From: Geobacter sp. UBA2189
Lineage (GTDB): Bacteria; Desulfobacterota; Desulfuromonadia; Geobacterales; Pseudopelobacteraceae
Length of the DNA: 64,000 nt
Direction: 5' to 3'
NCBI GenBank assembly: GCA_002328035.1
Contig: DCVL01000066.1
Location: forward strand, 32,468 to 96,467
Of the stretch, positions 54,723 to 63,652 are shown one piece after another. The stretch's first letter is position 1, and every line of letters starts with the position of its first letter. The position numbers and the translations under genes were made by a program. Under the pieces are notes generated by a model that saw nothing but the letters and a program-made list of their open reading frames with translations, was not told the DNA's origin and did not search any database.

Positions 54723-55615
54723 TGGATCTCAAGTTATACCTTAAAGAAAAGATTGCTCTGGTTGATACTGCACTTGAAAACTGGTTGCCAAAAGAAAAAG
54801 AGATGCCGCAAAGCATTCACAAAGCTATGCGTTATTCCGTTTTTGCCGGCGGAAAACGTGTCAGACCGGTGCTGATGCTGGCCGCCTGCGAAGCGGTTGG
54901 CGGTGTTATTAACAAGGCAATGCCCGCAGCCTGTGCAATGGAGATGATTCATACCTATTCATTAATCCATGATGATCTTCCCGCAATGGATAATGACGAT
55001 TTCAGACGCGGACGTCCAACCAGCCATAAGGTCTTTGGAGAAGCGATAGCAATCCTTGCAGGTGACGGTCTTCTGACAGAGGCATTCAAACTGATAAGTG
55101 ACCCTCGTTTTGCCGCTGGCATTGAGCCTGCCACAAGATTGGCTGTAATCCATGAAATTGCAACATGCGCCGGAACATATGGGATGGTGGGCGGTCAGGT
55201 TGTGGATATGGAGAGCGAAGGTAAACCGGAAATAGATCTGCCAACAGTCCAATATATACATACACACAAGACTGGAGCTCTGATTAAGGCATCCGTTGTG
55301 GCGGGGGCCCTGTTGGGAGGGGCTGATGAAAGTCAGCTAGCCGCAATCAGGCGTTATGGAGAGGCAGCAGGACTGGCCTTCCAGATCGCTGATGACATAC
55401 TTGATATTGAAGGCACAACCGAGGAGATAGGCAAAGATGCCGGCAGTGATGAGGCACGAGGCAAAGCCACCTATCCAGCGGTGATGGGGATTACTGCCGC
55501 AAAGGAGGAGGCAAAGGCTATGATGGATGAGGCAATGCTTGCTCTGGAACCGCTTGGCAAACCTGCCGAGCCACTTCGTGAGATAGCAAGATATATTGTT
55601 GAAAGAAAGAACTAA
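54722..55615 (+). CDS. ispA: Polyprenyl synthetase (farnesyl/geranylgeranyl diphosphate synthase)
   Basis: A 297-aa trans-prenyltransferase that joins IPP to allylic diphosphates. Both aspartate-rich motifs are present: DDLPAMDNDDFRRGR (first, with DDxxxD) and FQIADDILD (second, DDxxD). The family opener MRYSVFAGGKRVRPVLML is also present. It makes C15/C20 chains for ubiquinone, menaquinone and hopanoid supply. It shares one base with xseB and precedes dxs. Confidence 0.95.
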   Translation: MDLKLYLKEKIALVDTALENWLPKEKEMPQSIHKAMRYSVFAGGKRVRPVLMLAACEAVGGVINKAMPAACAMEMIHTYSLIHDDLPAMDNDDFRRGRPTSHKVFGEAIAILAGDGLLTEAFKLISDPRFAAGIEPATRLAVIHEIATCAGTYGMVGGQVVDMESEGKPEIDLPTVQYIHTHKTGALIKASVVAGALLGGADESQLAAIRRYGEAAGLAFQIADDILDIEGTTEEIGKDAGSDEARGKATYPAVMGITAAKEEAKAMMDEAMLALEPLGKPAEPLREIARYIVERKN

Positions 55616-55621
55616 AACGTT

Positions 55622-57502
55622 ATGAACATCCTGAACAAGATAAATTCACCTGATGACCTCAAGAAAATCCCACAATCAAAACTGCCTGAACTGGCTCAGG
55701 AAATACGTGAACTGATAATTGAAACCTGTGCAAAAAACGGAGGTCATGTAGCCCCATCACTTGGCGTTGTAGAGTTGACTATTGCGATGCATCGTTCTTT
55801 TAACTCCCCAAAAGACAAGCTAATCTGGGATGTTGGACACCAGGCATATGCCCACAAGATACTGACCGGACGAAGGGACTCATTCCACACACTACGCACC
55901 CTGAACGGTATAAGTGGGTTCCCGAAACGCTGCGAATCAGAACACGATATATGGGAAGTGGGTCATTCATCCACCTCTCTCTCCGCCGCTACAGGCTTCG
56001 CCGTTGCAAGGGACATTGAAAAGAAAAAAACAAAGGTTGTAGCTGTAATTGGCGATGGTTCAATGACCAGCGGAATCGCATTTGAAGGTCTTAACCATGC
56101 AGGGCACTTAAACCGCGACATGATAGTTATTCTTAATGATAATGAGATGTCTATTGCAGAGAACGTTGGTGCATTGTCAGGATTTCTAACCAGAACATCC
56201 AGCAGCGAATTCATCTACAAACTTAAACGGGAAACCGAGCAGTTTGTGAAGCAGGCAAAAAGCGAGATGGGTCATGGAATTATCAGGCTTGCCCGAAAGG
56301 TTGAGAACTCCTTCAAAGGGCTTTTTACTCCTGCAATGATGTTTCAGGCCTTCGGTTTTGAATATATAGGCCCTATAGACGGGCATGACTTGCCCCTCTT
56401 GCTTGAGACAATGGAACGGGTCAAAAAATTCGACAATGCCGTTCTGATCCATGTAATCACTACTAAAGGAAAGGGATACAAACCTGCTGAACAGAATCCA
56501 TCACTTTTCCACGGGGTTGGCCCCTTTGATGTTGAAACCGGCAAGCTCAAAAAAGGAAAGGCAGGGGCGGCATCTTACACGGCCATATTCGGAAATACCG
56601 TTGCCAGACTGGCAGAGGAGGATGACCGTATAATTGCAATAACTGCTGCAATGCCGGATGGCACCGGCCTTACAGCATTTGGCAAACAGAATCCTGATCG
56701 CTTTGTAGATGTCGGAATTGCGGAACAGCACGGGGTTACTTTTGCCGCAGGACTCGCCTGCGAAGGAAAGAAACCGGTGGTCGCCATCTATTCGACATTC
56801 CTTCAAAGGGCTTACGACCAGGTACTGCACGATGTCTGCCTCCAGAATCTCCCAGTAGTTTTTGCCCTTGATCGTGGCGGAGTTGTTGGCAGTGACGGTC
56901 CGACCCACCACGGAGTCTTTGACTTATCCTACCTCCGAATGATTCCCAACATGACCCTCATGGCTCCAAAGGACGAGAACGAGCTGCAACATATGTTAAA
57001 GACAGCGGTTGAATTTAACGGCCCGATTGCAGTCCGTTATCCACGCGGCAACGGTTATGGAATACCGCTGGATCAGGAACTTAAAACCTTGACGATAGGC
57101 AAAGGAGAACTGTTGTGCCACGGCAATGACGGCGTTCTTGTTGCAGTTGGATCAATGGTCTATCCTGCTCTTGAGGCAGCAGCACTGCTTGAGCAGGAAG
57201 GTTTGAGTCTCACAGTGCTCAATGCCAGATTCATCAAGCCGCTTGACACAGAATTGATTCTTGATTTGGCAAAAAAATTCGGCAAGATGATAACCCTTGA
57301 AGAGAACTCCGTGCAAGGAGGATTTGGCACTGCAATACTTGAAGAACTTGAACAACATGGCATTACAGGGGTATCAGTCTTAAGAATGGGTTATCCAGAC
57401 ATCTATATTGAACAGGGTGAACAACATGAACTAAGGGCAATTCATGGACTGGATCGAGACGGAATAGTAAAATCCGCACGTAAATTCTTTGAAAGAAGCT
57501 GA
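55622..57502 (+). CDS. dxs: 1-deoxy-D-xylulose-5-phosphate synthase
   Basis: A 626-aa thiamine diphosphate enzyme that makes DXP from pyruvate and glyceraldehyde-3-phosphate, the committed step of the MEP pathway. It has IWDVGHQAYAHKILTGRR, the TPP/Mg motif GDGSMTSGIAFEGLNHAG, DVGIAEQHGVTFAAGLA with the catalytic Glu, and DRGGVVGSDGPTHHGVFD. Complete length. Together with ispE at the left edge and ispA upstream, it supplies isoprenoids. It follows ispA by 6 nt. Confidence 0.97.
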   Translation: MNILNKINSPDDLKKIPQSKLPELAQEIRELIIETCAKNGGHVAPSLGVVELTIAMHRSFNSPKDKLIWDVGHQAYAHKILTGRRDSFHTLRTLNGISGFPKRCESEHDIWEVGHSSTSLSAATGFAVARDIEKKKTKVVAVIGDGSMTSGIAFEGLNHAGHLNRDMIVILNDNEMSIAENVGALSGFLTRTSSSEFIYKLKRETEQFVKQAKSEMGHGIIRLARKVENSFKGLFTPAMMFQAFGFEYIGPIDGHDLPLLLETMERVKKFDNAVLIHVITTKGKGYKPAEQNPSLFHGVGPFDVETGKLKKGKAGAASYTAIFGNTVARLAEEDDRIIAITAAMPDGTGLTAFGKQNPDRFVDVGIAEQHGVTFAAGLACEGKKPVVAIYSTFLQRAYDQVLHDVCLQNLPVVFALDRGGVVGSDGPTHHGVFDLSYLRMIPNMTLMAPKDENELQHMLKTAVEFNGPIAVRYPRGNGYGIPLDQELKTLTIGKGELLCHGNDGVLVAVGSMVYPALEAAALLEQEGLSLTVLNARFIKPLDTELILDLAKKFGKMITLEENSVQGGFGTAILEELEQHGITGVSVLRMGYPDIYIEQGEQHELRAIHGLDRDGIVKSARKFFERS

Positions 57503-57504
57503 TT

Positions 57505-57816
57505 ATGACCTTTAATGACCTTAAAGAGGCACTATACCTCTTTGGATTCCATGAAAACGACCTTTTGACCATAAAGAGGATTAAACAGCGACATCGTTCA
57601 CTTGTAAAAAAAAATCATCCCGATCTTCATGTAAATGCTGATCAGGAAAGGATGCGCAAACTGAACGAATCAGCAAGGATTATAATGGATTACGTCAACT
57701 CTTACCGTTTCGCATTTACTGAAGAAGAATTTTACCGTCAGATTCCGGAAGAGCATTTAAGGTATCAGTATTCCTGGGATCCGGTATGGTCAGGGACACT
57801 GGAAGAAAAAAAATAA
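57505..57816 (+). CDS. J-domain (DnaJ-like) protein
   Basis: A 103-aa protein with a single J domain: ITFNDLKEALYLFGFHENDLLTIKRIKQRH-type helices around the HPD signature (LVKKNHPDLH), then RMRKLNESARIIMDYVNSY and a short acidic tail. It would stimulate an Hsp70 partner. It begins 2 nt after dxs, so it may be co-transcribed with it. It ends just before the tRNA-Pro promoter. Confidence 0.85.
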   Translation: MTFNDLKEALYLFGFHENDLLTIKRIKQRHRSLVKKNHPDLHVNADQERMRKLNESARIIMDYVNSYRFAFTEEEFYRQIPEEHLRYQYSWDPVWSGTLEEKK

Positions 57817-57839
57817 ACATCCCTACGGTCAATTAATTC

Positions 57840-57869
57840 TTGCAATCACCAAGCCATTTCTGATATAAG
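57840..57869 (+). promoter_or_regulatory. tRNA-Pro promoter
   Basis: TTGCAA (57840-57845), an 18-nt spacer and TATAAG (57864-57869), 11 nt before the tRNA. The -10 region CTGATATAAGT is identical to that of the tRNA-Gly promoter at 14775-14780. Confidence 0.75.
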
Positions 57870-57880
57870 TCTCATTCTTT

Positions 57881-57957
57881 CGGAGCGTAGCGCAGCCTGG
57901 TAGCGCACCTGCCTTGGGAGCAGGGGGTCGAACGTTCGAATCGTTTCGCTCCGACCA
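57881..57957 (+). tRNA. tRNA-Pro (anticodon UGG)
   Basis: A complete cloverleaf. The acceptor stem CGGAGCG/CGCTCCG is fully paired, the anticodon stem CCTGC/GCAGG encloses the loop CTTGGGA (anticodon TGG), and the T-arm is GAACG-TTCGAAT-CGTTT. The CCA end is encoded. Island 2 starts directly downstream, so this is the likely attachment site, though the matching right repeat is beyond the window. Confidence 0.97.
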
Positions 57958-57965
57958 ATAAAAAC

Positions 57966-58002
57966 AACGGCTTACAGATTTTGTCTGTAGGCCGTTTTGT
58001 TT
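57966..58002 (+). terminator. Terminator after tRNA-Pro
   Basis: A 13-bp stem (AACGGCTTACAGA at 57966-57978 with 57984-57996, one G-U pair), a five-base loop TTTTG, then TTGTTTT. It ends the tRNA transcript. Confidence 0.8.
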
Positions 58003-58007
58003 TGAAA

Positions 58008-58027
58008 TTAGCAACATTTAGCAACAT
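58008..58027 (+). repeat. Tandem 10-bp repeat inside island 2
   Basis: Two exact adjacent copies of TTAGCAACAT, 50 nt after the tRNA-Pro end. It parallels the GACTTTCACTAA tandem repeat 45 nt after tRNA-Gly in island 1, but the words differ. This is consistent with arm sites of a different integrase. Confidence 0.6.
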
Positions 58028-58053
58028 AAAAAGCCCCTCAAAATAGAGGGGCT
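58028..58053 (-). terminator. Minus-strand terminator for the cysteine-rich peptide gene
   Basis: An 8-bp stem (AGCCCCTC at 58032-58039 with GAGGGGCT at 58046-58053), a six-base loop, and on the minus strand a following T-run (58032-58028). It would end a minus-strand transcript through the 24-aa frame at 58135. Confidence 0.75.
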
Positions 58054-58134
58054 GTGTCGAGGCTGGCGACCCGGCGGAAGGATACCAGGGCGTTACGGAT
58101 GCGGAGGCCAGCCTTACATTGGTTTATCCGGCTG

Positions 58135-58209
58135 TTACTGTCCACACTGGCAGCAGTATCCATCTCCATTAACAGGTTCACAGTATATGCAGCGGTTGTG
58201 GCAGGCCAT
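58135..58209 (-). CDS. Cysteine-rich 24-aa peptide (possible micro-zinc-ribbon)
   Basis: A frame from ATG 58209 to TAA 58135. Six cysteines lie at positions 3, 7, 10, 19, 20 and 22, as in CIYC and CCQC pairs, which could bind one zinc ion. Its ATG overlaps the TAA of the upstream frame (TAATG), the spacing seen for coupled genes, and a terminator follows on the same strand. That context, not homology, argues it is real. It is too short to be sure. Confidence 0.35.
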   Translation of the reverse strand: MACHNRCIYCEPVNGDGYCCQCGQ

Positions 58210-58484
58210 TAGGCGATACCACCGGAGGTGATCTGCATCGGTTCCTGTATCTCTCGACAGAATCCAGTAGTGGTGTTCTTAAATTGCAGCAATAGATAAT
58301 AATCGCCTGGTGTCTGGGCTGTGGCGGTGCCTGGAATGCGTACCTCCCGGGTAGATGTATCGACGCTCTTGCTAATTCCTCCGCTTGCAAGCGCGGTTCC
58401 GCCAATACTGGCTACAAAGGCCTCAACTGAAGGATCTATGACGAATTTACCCGTTGACAGTGCGTCTTTATTGTGTGAAATCTT
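58209..58484 (-). pseudogene. 5'-truncated minus-strand frame upstream of the cysteine-rich peptide
   Basis: A 91-codon frame with no ATG or GTG start before its late part, bounded upstream by a stop at 58485-58487. The residues read like a real protein (VEAFVASIGGTALASGGISK, GDYYLLLQFKNTTTGFCREI). It is probably the 3' end of a gene cut by the island junction. The product is not recognised. It shares its stop with the next start (TAATG). Confidence 0.45.
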
Positions 58485-58530
58485 TTATTGCATATCATAA
58501 CAATTCCAGTCATATCAGCCACGGATACGC

Positions 58531-60990
58531 ATGCACAATCTCAGCGAAGACGACATCAGCGTAAAATACATCACGCCTGCGTTGACCAAATCAGGTTGGG
58601 ATGAAACCACCCAGATCCGTCGTCAGGTGTCCTTCACCAAGGGGCGGATCATTGTGCGCGGCAGGCTGGTTAGTCGTGGCAAGGCCAAAAAGGCTGACTT
58701 TGTTCTGCATTACCACCATCTCCCCATTGCCCTTATAGAAGCCAAGAAGAGTACCTTTAGCGCTGGCCACGGGATGCAGCAGGCCCTTGATTATGCCGCT
58801 ACACTGCAGGTGCCCTTTGTCTTTTCAAGCAACGGTAAAGGTTTTGTGCTTCACGATAAAACCGGATTGATTGCTCAAGGTGAAGTTGAGCTATCTATGG
58901 GCGAATTCCCCCGCCCTGAAACCCTGTGGCTAGCATACCGGCAATGGAAAGGCCTTACCCCTGCTGAAGAGAAGATTGTGCTGCAACCATATTACGATGA
59001 TGGCAGTGGCAAAGAGCCCCGCTATTACCAGCGTAATGCCATAAATGCAGCGGTCGAAGCCATTGCCAAGGGACAGGAGCGGGTGTTGCTGGTCATGGCA
59101 ACCGGCACCGGCAAGACCTACACCGCCTTCCAGATTATCTGGCGGTTGTGGAAATCAGACTGGCGAATTGGCAAACAGAAGCGGGTGCTGTTTCTGGCCG
59201 ACCGTAACGTGCTGGTTGATCAGACCATGGTCAACGACTTCCGCCCCTTTGGCGCTACCATGGCCAAACTCAGCACCAGCTCAAAGACCATTGAGCGGGA
59301 AGACGGTACTGTTACAGAATTGACCACTGCCGTTGATAGCAAACGCCGTATTGACACCTCGTATGAAATCTATCTCGGCCTGTATCAGGCTCTGACCGGC
59401 CCTGAAGAACGCCAGAAACTCTTTAAGGAACTCTCCAGCGACTTCTTTGACCTGATCATCATTGACGAATGCCACCGTGGAAGTGCAGCGGAGGATTCTG
59501 CATGGCGCGAAATTCTGGAGCATTTCAATACCGCAACCCAGATCGGCCTTACCGCCACCCCCAAAGAAACCGAGTATGTCTCCAACATCAATTACTTTGG
59601 CAAGCCGGTCTACAGCTACTCACTCAAACAAGGGATCAGCGACGGTTTTCTGGCACCGTATAAGGTTATCAAGGTGCATCTTGATATCGATGTGGAGGGC
59701 TATCGTCCCAAACAGGGTCAGGTTGATAAGCAAGGTCTGCCGATAGACGACCGGATCTACAACATCAAGGATTTTGACCGCACAATCGTCATAGACACCC
59801 GTACCCAACGGGTTGCCAAGTGGATCTCTGACTACCTCAAGCAGAGTGGCGACCGTTTTCAGAAGACCATCGTCTTCTGTGTTGATACCGAACATGCGGC
59901 TCTATTACGACAGGCGCTGATTGTTGAAAATCAGGATCTGGTGTTGAAGAATGAGCGTTACGTTATGCGGATTACTGGCGACGATGCTGCCGGGCAGGCA
60001 CAGCTGGGCAACTTCATTGATCCTGAAAGTACCTATCCGGTGATTGTCACTACTTCGCGGCTGCTCTCAACCGGGGTTGATGCCCAGACCTGCCGTTTGA
60101 TCGTGCTGGATCGTACTGTCGGTTCCATGACCGAGTTCAAGCAGATTGTCGGACGCGGTACGCGGGTGCATGAAGACACCAAGAAATACTTCTTCACCTT
60201 GATTGATTTCCGTAAGGCCACTGCCCACTTTGCCGACCCTGATTTTGACGGCGAACCGGTACAGATCTATGAACCAGACGAGGATGATTCGGTCACACCG
60301 CCAGACGATGTTCCGCCGATTATTGACGAAGAAGATCCCATTCAGCCAGAGCCGGGTGATGATGAGGAGATTATTTCAGACCCGCCACCGATTGGGCCTG
60401 ATCCACCGCCGCCACCTCCGCCGCCCAAGTATTACATCAAGGGTGAGCCGGTTTCAGTGGTAATGGAGCGGGTTGAATACCTTGATGAATATGGCAAGCT
60501 GATCACTGAGTCACTGCGTGATTTTTCACGCAAGGCGATCCGCGCCCAGTACAGCAGCCTTGATCAATTTCTGCGACGCTGGAAAACAGAAGAGCACAAG
60601 GAAGCAATTATTGCAGAGCTGGCCGCCGAGGGACTGCTGCTTGACCCCCTGATGGAAGAGGTCGGCAAAGAGCTGGACCCGTTTGATCTGATCTGCCATA
60701 TCGCCTTTGACCAGCCACCGCTTACCCGCCGGGAACGAGCCAACAACGTCAAAAAGCGGGATGTCTTCACCAAATACGGTCCACAGGCCAGGGCGGTACT
60801 TGAGGCCCTGCTTGTCAAATATCAGGATGAAGGGGTGGTAAGTGGTCTGGACGATGTACGGGTTCTGGAGATTCCACCTTTCAACAGTATGGGCACCCCA
60901 CTGCAATTGATCAAACAGTTTGGCACCAAGGCCAAATTTGAAGAGGCTGTCCACGAACTGCAGAATGCGCTTTACCAAGAGGTCGCCTAA
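58531..60990 (+). CDS. hsdR: Type I restriction endonuclease subunit HsdR (island 2, EcoEI-like)
   Basis: An 819-aa HsdR, shorter than and unlike the one in island 1. The N-terminal nuclease domain has Asp56 and Glu70-x-Lys72 (KKADFVLHYHH, IALIEAKK). Walker A TGTGKT (191-196), DECH (312-315), the GLTATPKE motif III and FKQIVGRGTRVH motif VI form the motor. A striking acidic, proline-rich linker (about 588-635, with eight consecutive prolines) leads to an EcoEI-type C-terminal domain (RVEYLDEYGKLITESLRDF). It starts the R-M-YhcG-S operon and is followed 3 nt later by hsdM. Confidence 0.93.
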   Translation: MHNLSEDDISVKYITPALTKSGWDETTQIRRQVSFTKGRIIVRGRLVSRGKAKKADFVLHYHHLPIALIEAKKSTFSAGHGMQQALDYAATLQVPFVFSSNGKGFVLHDKTGLIAQGEVELSMGEFPRPETLWLAYRQWKGLTPAEEKIVLQPYYDDGSGKEPRYYQRNAINAAVEAIAKGQERVLLVMATGTGKTYTAFQIIWRLWKSDWRIGKQKRVLFLADRNVLVDQTMVNDFRPFGATMAKLSTSSKTIEREDGTVTELTTAVDSKRRIDTSYEIYLGLYQALTGPEERQKLFKELSSDFFDLIIIDECHRGSAAEDSAWREILEHFNTATQIGLTATPKETEYVSNINYFGKPVYSYSLKQGISDGFLAPYKVIKVHLDIDVEGYRPKQGQVDKQGLPIDDRIYNIKDFDRTIVIDTRTQRVAKWISDYLKQSGDRFQKTIVFCVDTEHAALLRQALIVENQDLVLKNERYVMRITGDDAAGQAQLGNFIDPESTYPVIVTTSRLLSTGVDAQTCRLIVLDRTVGSMTEFKQIVGRGTRVHEDTKKYFFTLIDFRKATAHFADPDFDGEPVQIYEPDEDDSVTPPDDVPPIIDEEDPIQPEPGDDEEIISDPPPIGPDPPPPPPPPKYYIKGEPVSVVMERVEYLDEYGKLITESLRDFSRKAIRAQYSSLDQFLRRWKTEEHKEAIIAELAAEGLLLDPLMEEVGKELDPFDLICHIAFDQPPLTRRERANNVKKRDVFTKYGPQARAVLEALLVKYQDEGVVSGLDDVRVLEIPPFNSMGTPLQLIKQFGTKAKFEEAVHELQNALYQEVA

Positions 60991-60993
60991 CCT

Positions 60994-62451
60994 ATGTCTG
61001 CACGCAACACTGTTAAGTCAATACAAGACATCATGCGCCAGGATGTGGGCGTTGATGGTGATGCCCAACGCCTTTCCCAACTCTGCTGGATGTTCTTCCT
61101 CAAGATCATCGACGACCAAGATCAACAGCTGGAGGTTATGCAGGACAACTACCAGTCCCCCATACCGGAAAAATTCCAGTGGCGTACCTGGGCTGCAGAC
61201 CCGGAAGGTATCACCGGCGAGCTGTTGATGGCCTTTATCAATGAAGAGCTGTTCCCTGCCCTCAAGGATCTTTCCGCCAGCGGCACCAACGCCAACCGCG
61301 CCCGCGTGGTCAAAAGCGTGTTCGAGGATGCCTACAACTACATGAAGTCCGGCCAGCTGCTGCGTCAGGTGATCAACAAGATCAGCGGCGTTGATTTTAA
61401 CGATCTGGCTGAGCGCAAGCACTTTGGCGACATCTACGAGCAGTTGCTGAACGACCTGCAGAGCGCCGGTAACGCTGGCGAGTATTACACCCCCCGTGCT
61501 GTCACCGCCTTCATGGTAGATAGGATAGATCCAAGGCCAGGCGAGATCCTGTTTGATCCATCCTGCGGTACCGGCGGCTTCCTTACCTGCTCAATCCGCC
61601 ATATGCGGGATCGTTATGTGAAAAAGGTAGAGGATGAACAGGCCATGCAGGCCGGATTGCGGGCGGTGGAAAAGAAGCAGCTACCCCACATGCTCTGCGT
61701 TACCAACATGCTGCTACACGGCATTGAAGACCCCAGCTTTGTCCGTCACGACAATACCCTGGCGCGGCCTTACATCAGCTACGGCAAAGACGACCGGGTA
61801 GATATCATCCTGACCAATCCCCCCTTTGGTGGCCGTGAGGAAGACGGTATTGAATCCAACTTTCCCGCCCACTTCCGCACCAAAGAAACCGCTGATCTGT
61901 TTCTGGCCCTGTTTATCCGCCTGCTCAAGAAGAGTGGCCGTGCCGCCATTGTTCTGCCTGACGGCTCGCTGTTTGGTGAAGGGGTAAAGACCCGCCTGAA
62001 AGAGCACCTGCTGGAGGAGTGTAATCTGCACACGGTTGTGCGCCTGCCTAACAGCGTGTTCAAGCCCTACGCCAGCATCGGCACCAACCTGCTGTTTTTT
62101 GAAAAGGGCGAACCGACCAAGGATGTCTGGTTCTTTGAGCATCGTGTACCAGAGGGGCAAAAGGCCTACTCCATGACCAGGCCGATCAAGGTAGAGCATC
62201 TGCAAGGCTGCGTTGACTGGTGGGGAGGAGCAGAGCGCAAGGACAGGCAGCAAACCGAACAGGCCTGGAAGGTTACCATTGATGAGATCAAGACGCGTGG
62301 CTACAACCTGGACTTCAAAAATCCCCACACCGTGGCCGATGACCATGGTGATCCTGAAGAGCTGCTGACACTGTTGGAAGAGAGCGAGCAAAAGACCGCA
62401 CAGCTGCGTGATCAGTTAAAGGGGATTCTGGCGGAGGCGTTGTTGCGGTGA
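60994..62451 (+). CDS. hsdM: Type I restriction-modification methyltransferase subunit HsdM (island 2)
   Basis: A 485-aa adenine methyltransferase subunit. It has GEYYTPRAVTAFMVD (YYTP at 164-167), the AdoMet motif DPSCGTGGF (188-196) and the catalytic NPPF (275-278). The N-terminal part (SIQDIMRQDVGVDGDAQRLS) is the HsdM helical region. It differs from the island 1 HsdM in its motif spacing and N-terminus, so the two systems are not recent copies. The order hsdR-hsdM is that of EcoEI-like loci. Confidence 0.94.
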   Translation: MSARNTVKSIQDIMRQDVGVDGDAQRLSQLCWMFFLKIIDDQDQQLEVMQDNYQSPIPEKFQWRTWAADPEGITGELLMAFINEELFPALKDLSASGTNANRARVVKSVFEDAYNYMKSGQLLRQVINKISGVDFNDLAERKHFGDIYEQLLNDLQSAGNAGEYYTPRAVTAFMVDRIDPRPGEILFDPSCGTGGFLTCSIRHMRDRYVKKVEDEQAMQAGLRAVEKKQLPHMLCVTNMLLHGIEDPSFVRHDNTLARPYISYGKDDRVDIILTNPPFGGREEDGIESNFPAHFRTKETADLFLALFIRLLKKSGRAAIVLPDGSLFGEGVKTRLKEHLLEECNLHTVVRLPNSVFKPYASIGTNLLFFEKGEPTKDVWFFEHRVPEGQKAYSMTRPIKVEHLQGCVDWWGGAERKDRQQTEQAWKVTIDEIKTRGYNLDFKNPHTVADDHGDPEELLTLLEESEQKTAQLRDQLKGILAEALLR

Positions 62452-62524
62452 TAGCTGAAAAAGTCTCACCATCGGTGACAATTAGTGTACCAGTGATGTC
62501 ACAAATTGATTTTGTGGAGGCATG

Positions 62525-63652
62525 ATGTCTGAAAATATGGGTATCAGTTTCTATAACGGCCTGTTAGGTGACATCAAAATTCGCATCCGGCAGGCGCAGA
62601 TAAAAGCGACTCTTTCCGCCAATGCGGAGATGATCCTGCTGTATTGGGACATCGGGCGGATGTTCCTGGAGCGGCAGCAGCGGGAAGGATGGGGAACAGG
62701 CGTTCTGCGTCGTCTTTCGTGTGACTTGAAATCCGAGTTGCCGGAAGTCAAAGGGTTTTCAGAACGAAACCTTAAGCGCATGACACAATTTTATCGGGAA
62801 TACCCGCAACTCTCCCCAATTGAGCCACGGCCCGTTGCCCAATTAGAATCAGAAGTAACAGAGTCTGTAATCAGGCCACGAGCCGTGGCCCAAACGAGTC
62901 CAGTTGCATCGTTGCAGCAGCTTGCAATGCGAATAAGCTGGGCGCACAACATTCTCCTGATTCAAACAGTAAAAGACCTGCAAACCCGTCTCTGGTACAT
63001 GCAGCAAGTTATCGAACAGGGCTGGAGCCGCGACACGCTTGGGCAGATGATAAAAACCAGTGCCCACAAACGCCAGGGAGAGGCGGTCACCAATTTTGAA
63101 AAACGCTTGCCTTCTCTGCAATCCGAACTTGCCCGTCAACTGCTGAAAGATCCGTACATTTTCGATTTTCTCACTTTGGAAGAACCATTTCATGAACGGG
63201 AGCTGGAGACCGGCCTTGTCCGGCATCTGGAAAAGTTTCTGCTGGAGCTCGGCCAGGGTTTTGCTTTTGTCGGTCGTCAGTATCAGCTTGAAGTCAGCGA
63301 TAAGGATTTTTATGTCGATCTGCTTTTCTATCATCTAAAACTGCGCTGTTTTGTGGTGATCGAACTGAAGAAAGGGGATTTCAAGCCGGAATACGCCGGG
63401 AAGATGAATTTTTACTGTTCCGTGGTGGATGACCAGTTAAAGCATGAAACCGATCAGCCCACCATTGGCCTGATTCTGTGCCAGACCAAAGACAAGATAC
63501 TCGCCGAATATTCGCTGCGTGACATTAACAAACCAATCGGTGTCTCTGATTATGAGCTGACCCGCGCCCTGCCTGACAGCCTGCAATCGGTGTTGCCGAC
63601 CATTGAGGAGATTGAAGCGGAGTTGCAAAGTGAGTTGGGTGCAGACGAATGA
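62525..63652 (+). CDS. YhcG-family (DUF1016) predicted nuclease
   Basis: A 375-aa protein of the DUF1016 family. The N-terminal DUF1016 domain has LYWDIGRMFLERQQREGWG and GFSERNLKRMTQFYREY. The C-terminal part is a PD-(D/E)xK nuclease-like domain (KDFYVDLLFYHLKLRCFVVI followed by ELKKGDFKPEYAGKMNFY, with Asp, Glu and Lys in the catalytic order). A linker carries two similar segments, RPVAQ and RPRAVAQ. ATG 62525 is used; ATG 62522 is only one nt after the GGAGG site. It ends by overlapping hsdS (ATGA). YhcG genes commonly sit in type I loci; the role is unclear. Confidence 0.88.
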   Translation: MSENMGISFYNGLLGDIKIRIRQAQIKATLSANAEMILLYWDIGRMFLERQQREGWGTGVLRRLSCDLKSELPEVKGFSERNLKRMTQFYREYPQLSPIEPRPVAQLESEVTESVIRPRAVAQTSPVASLQQLAMRISWAHNILLIQTVKDLQTRLWYMQQVIEQGWSRDTLGQMIKTSAHKRQGEAVTNFEKRLPSLQSELARQLLKDPYIFDFLTLEEPFHERELETGLVRHLEKFLLELGQGFAFVGRQYQLEVSDKDFYVDLLFYHLKLRCFVVIELKKGDFKPEYAGKMNFYCSVVDDQLKHETDQPTIGLILCQTKDKILAEYSLRDINKPIGVSDYELTRALPDSLQSVLPTIEEIEAELQSELGADE

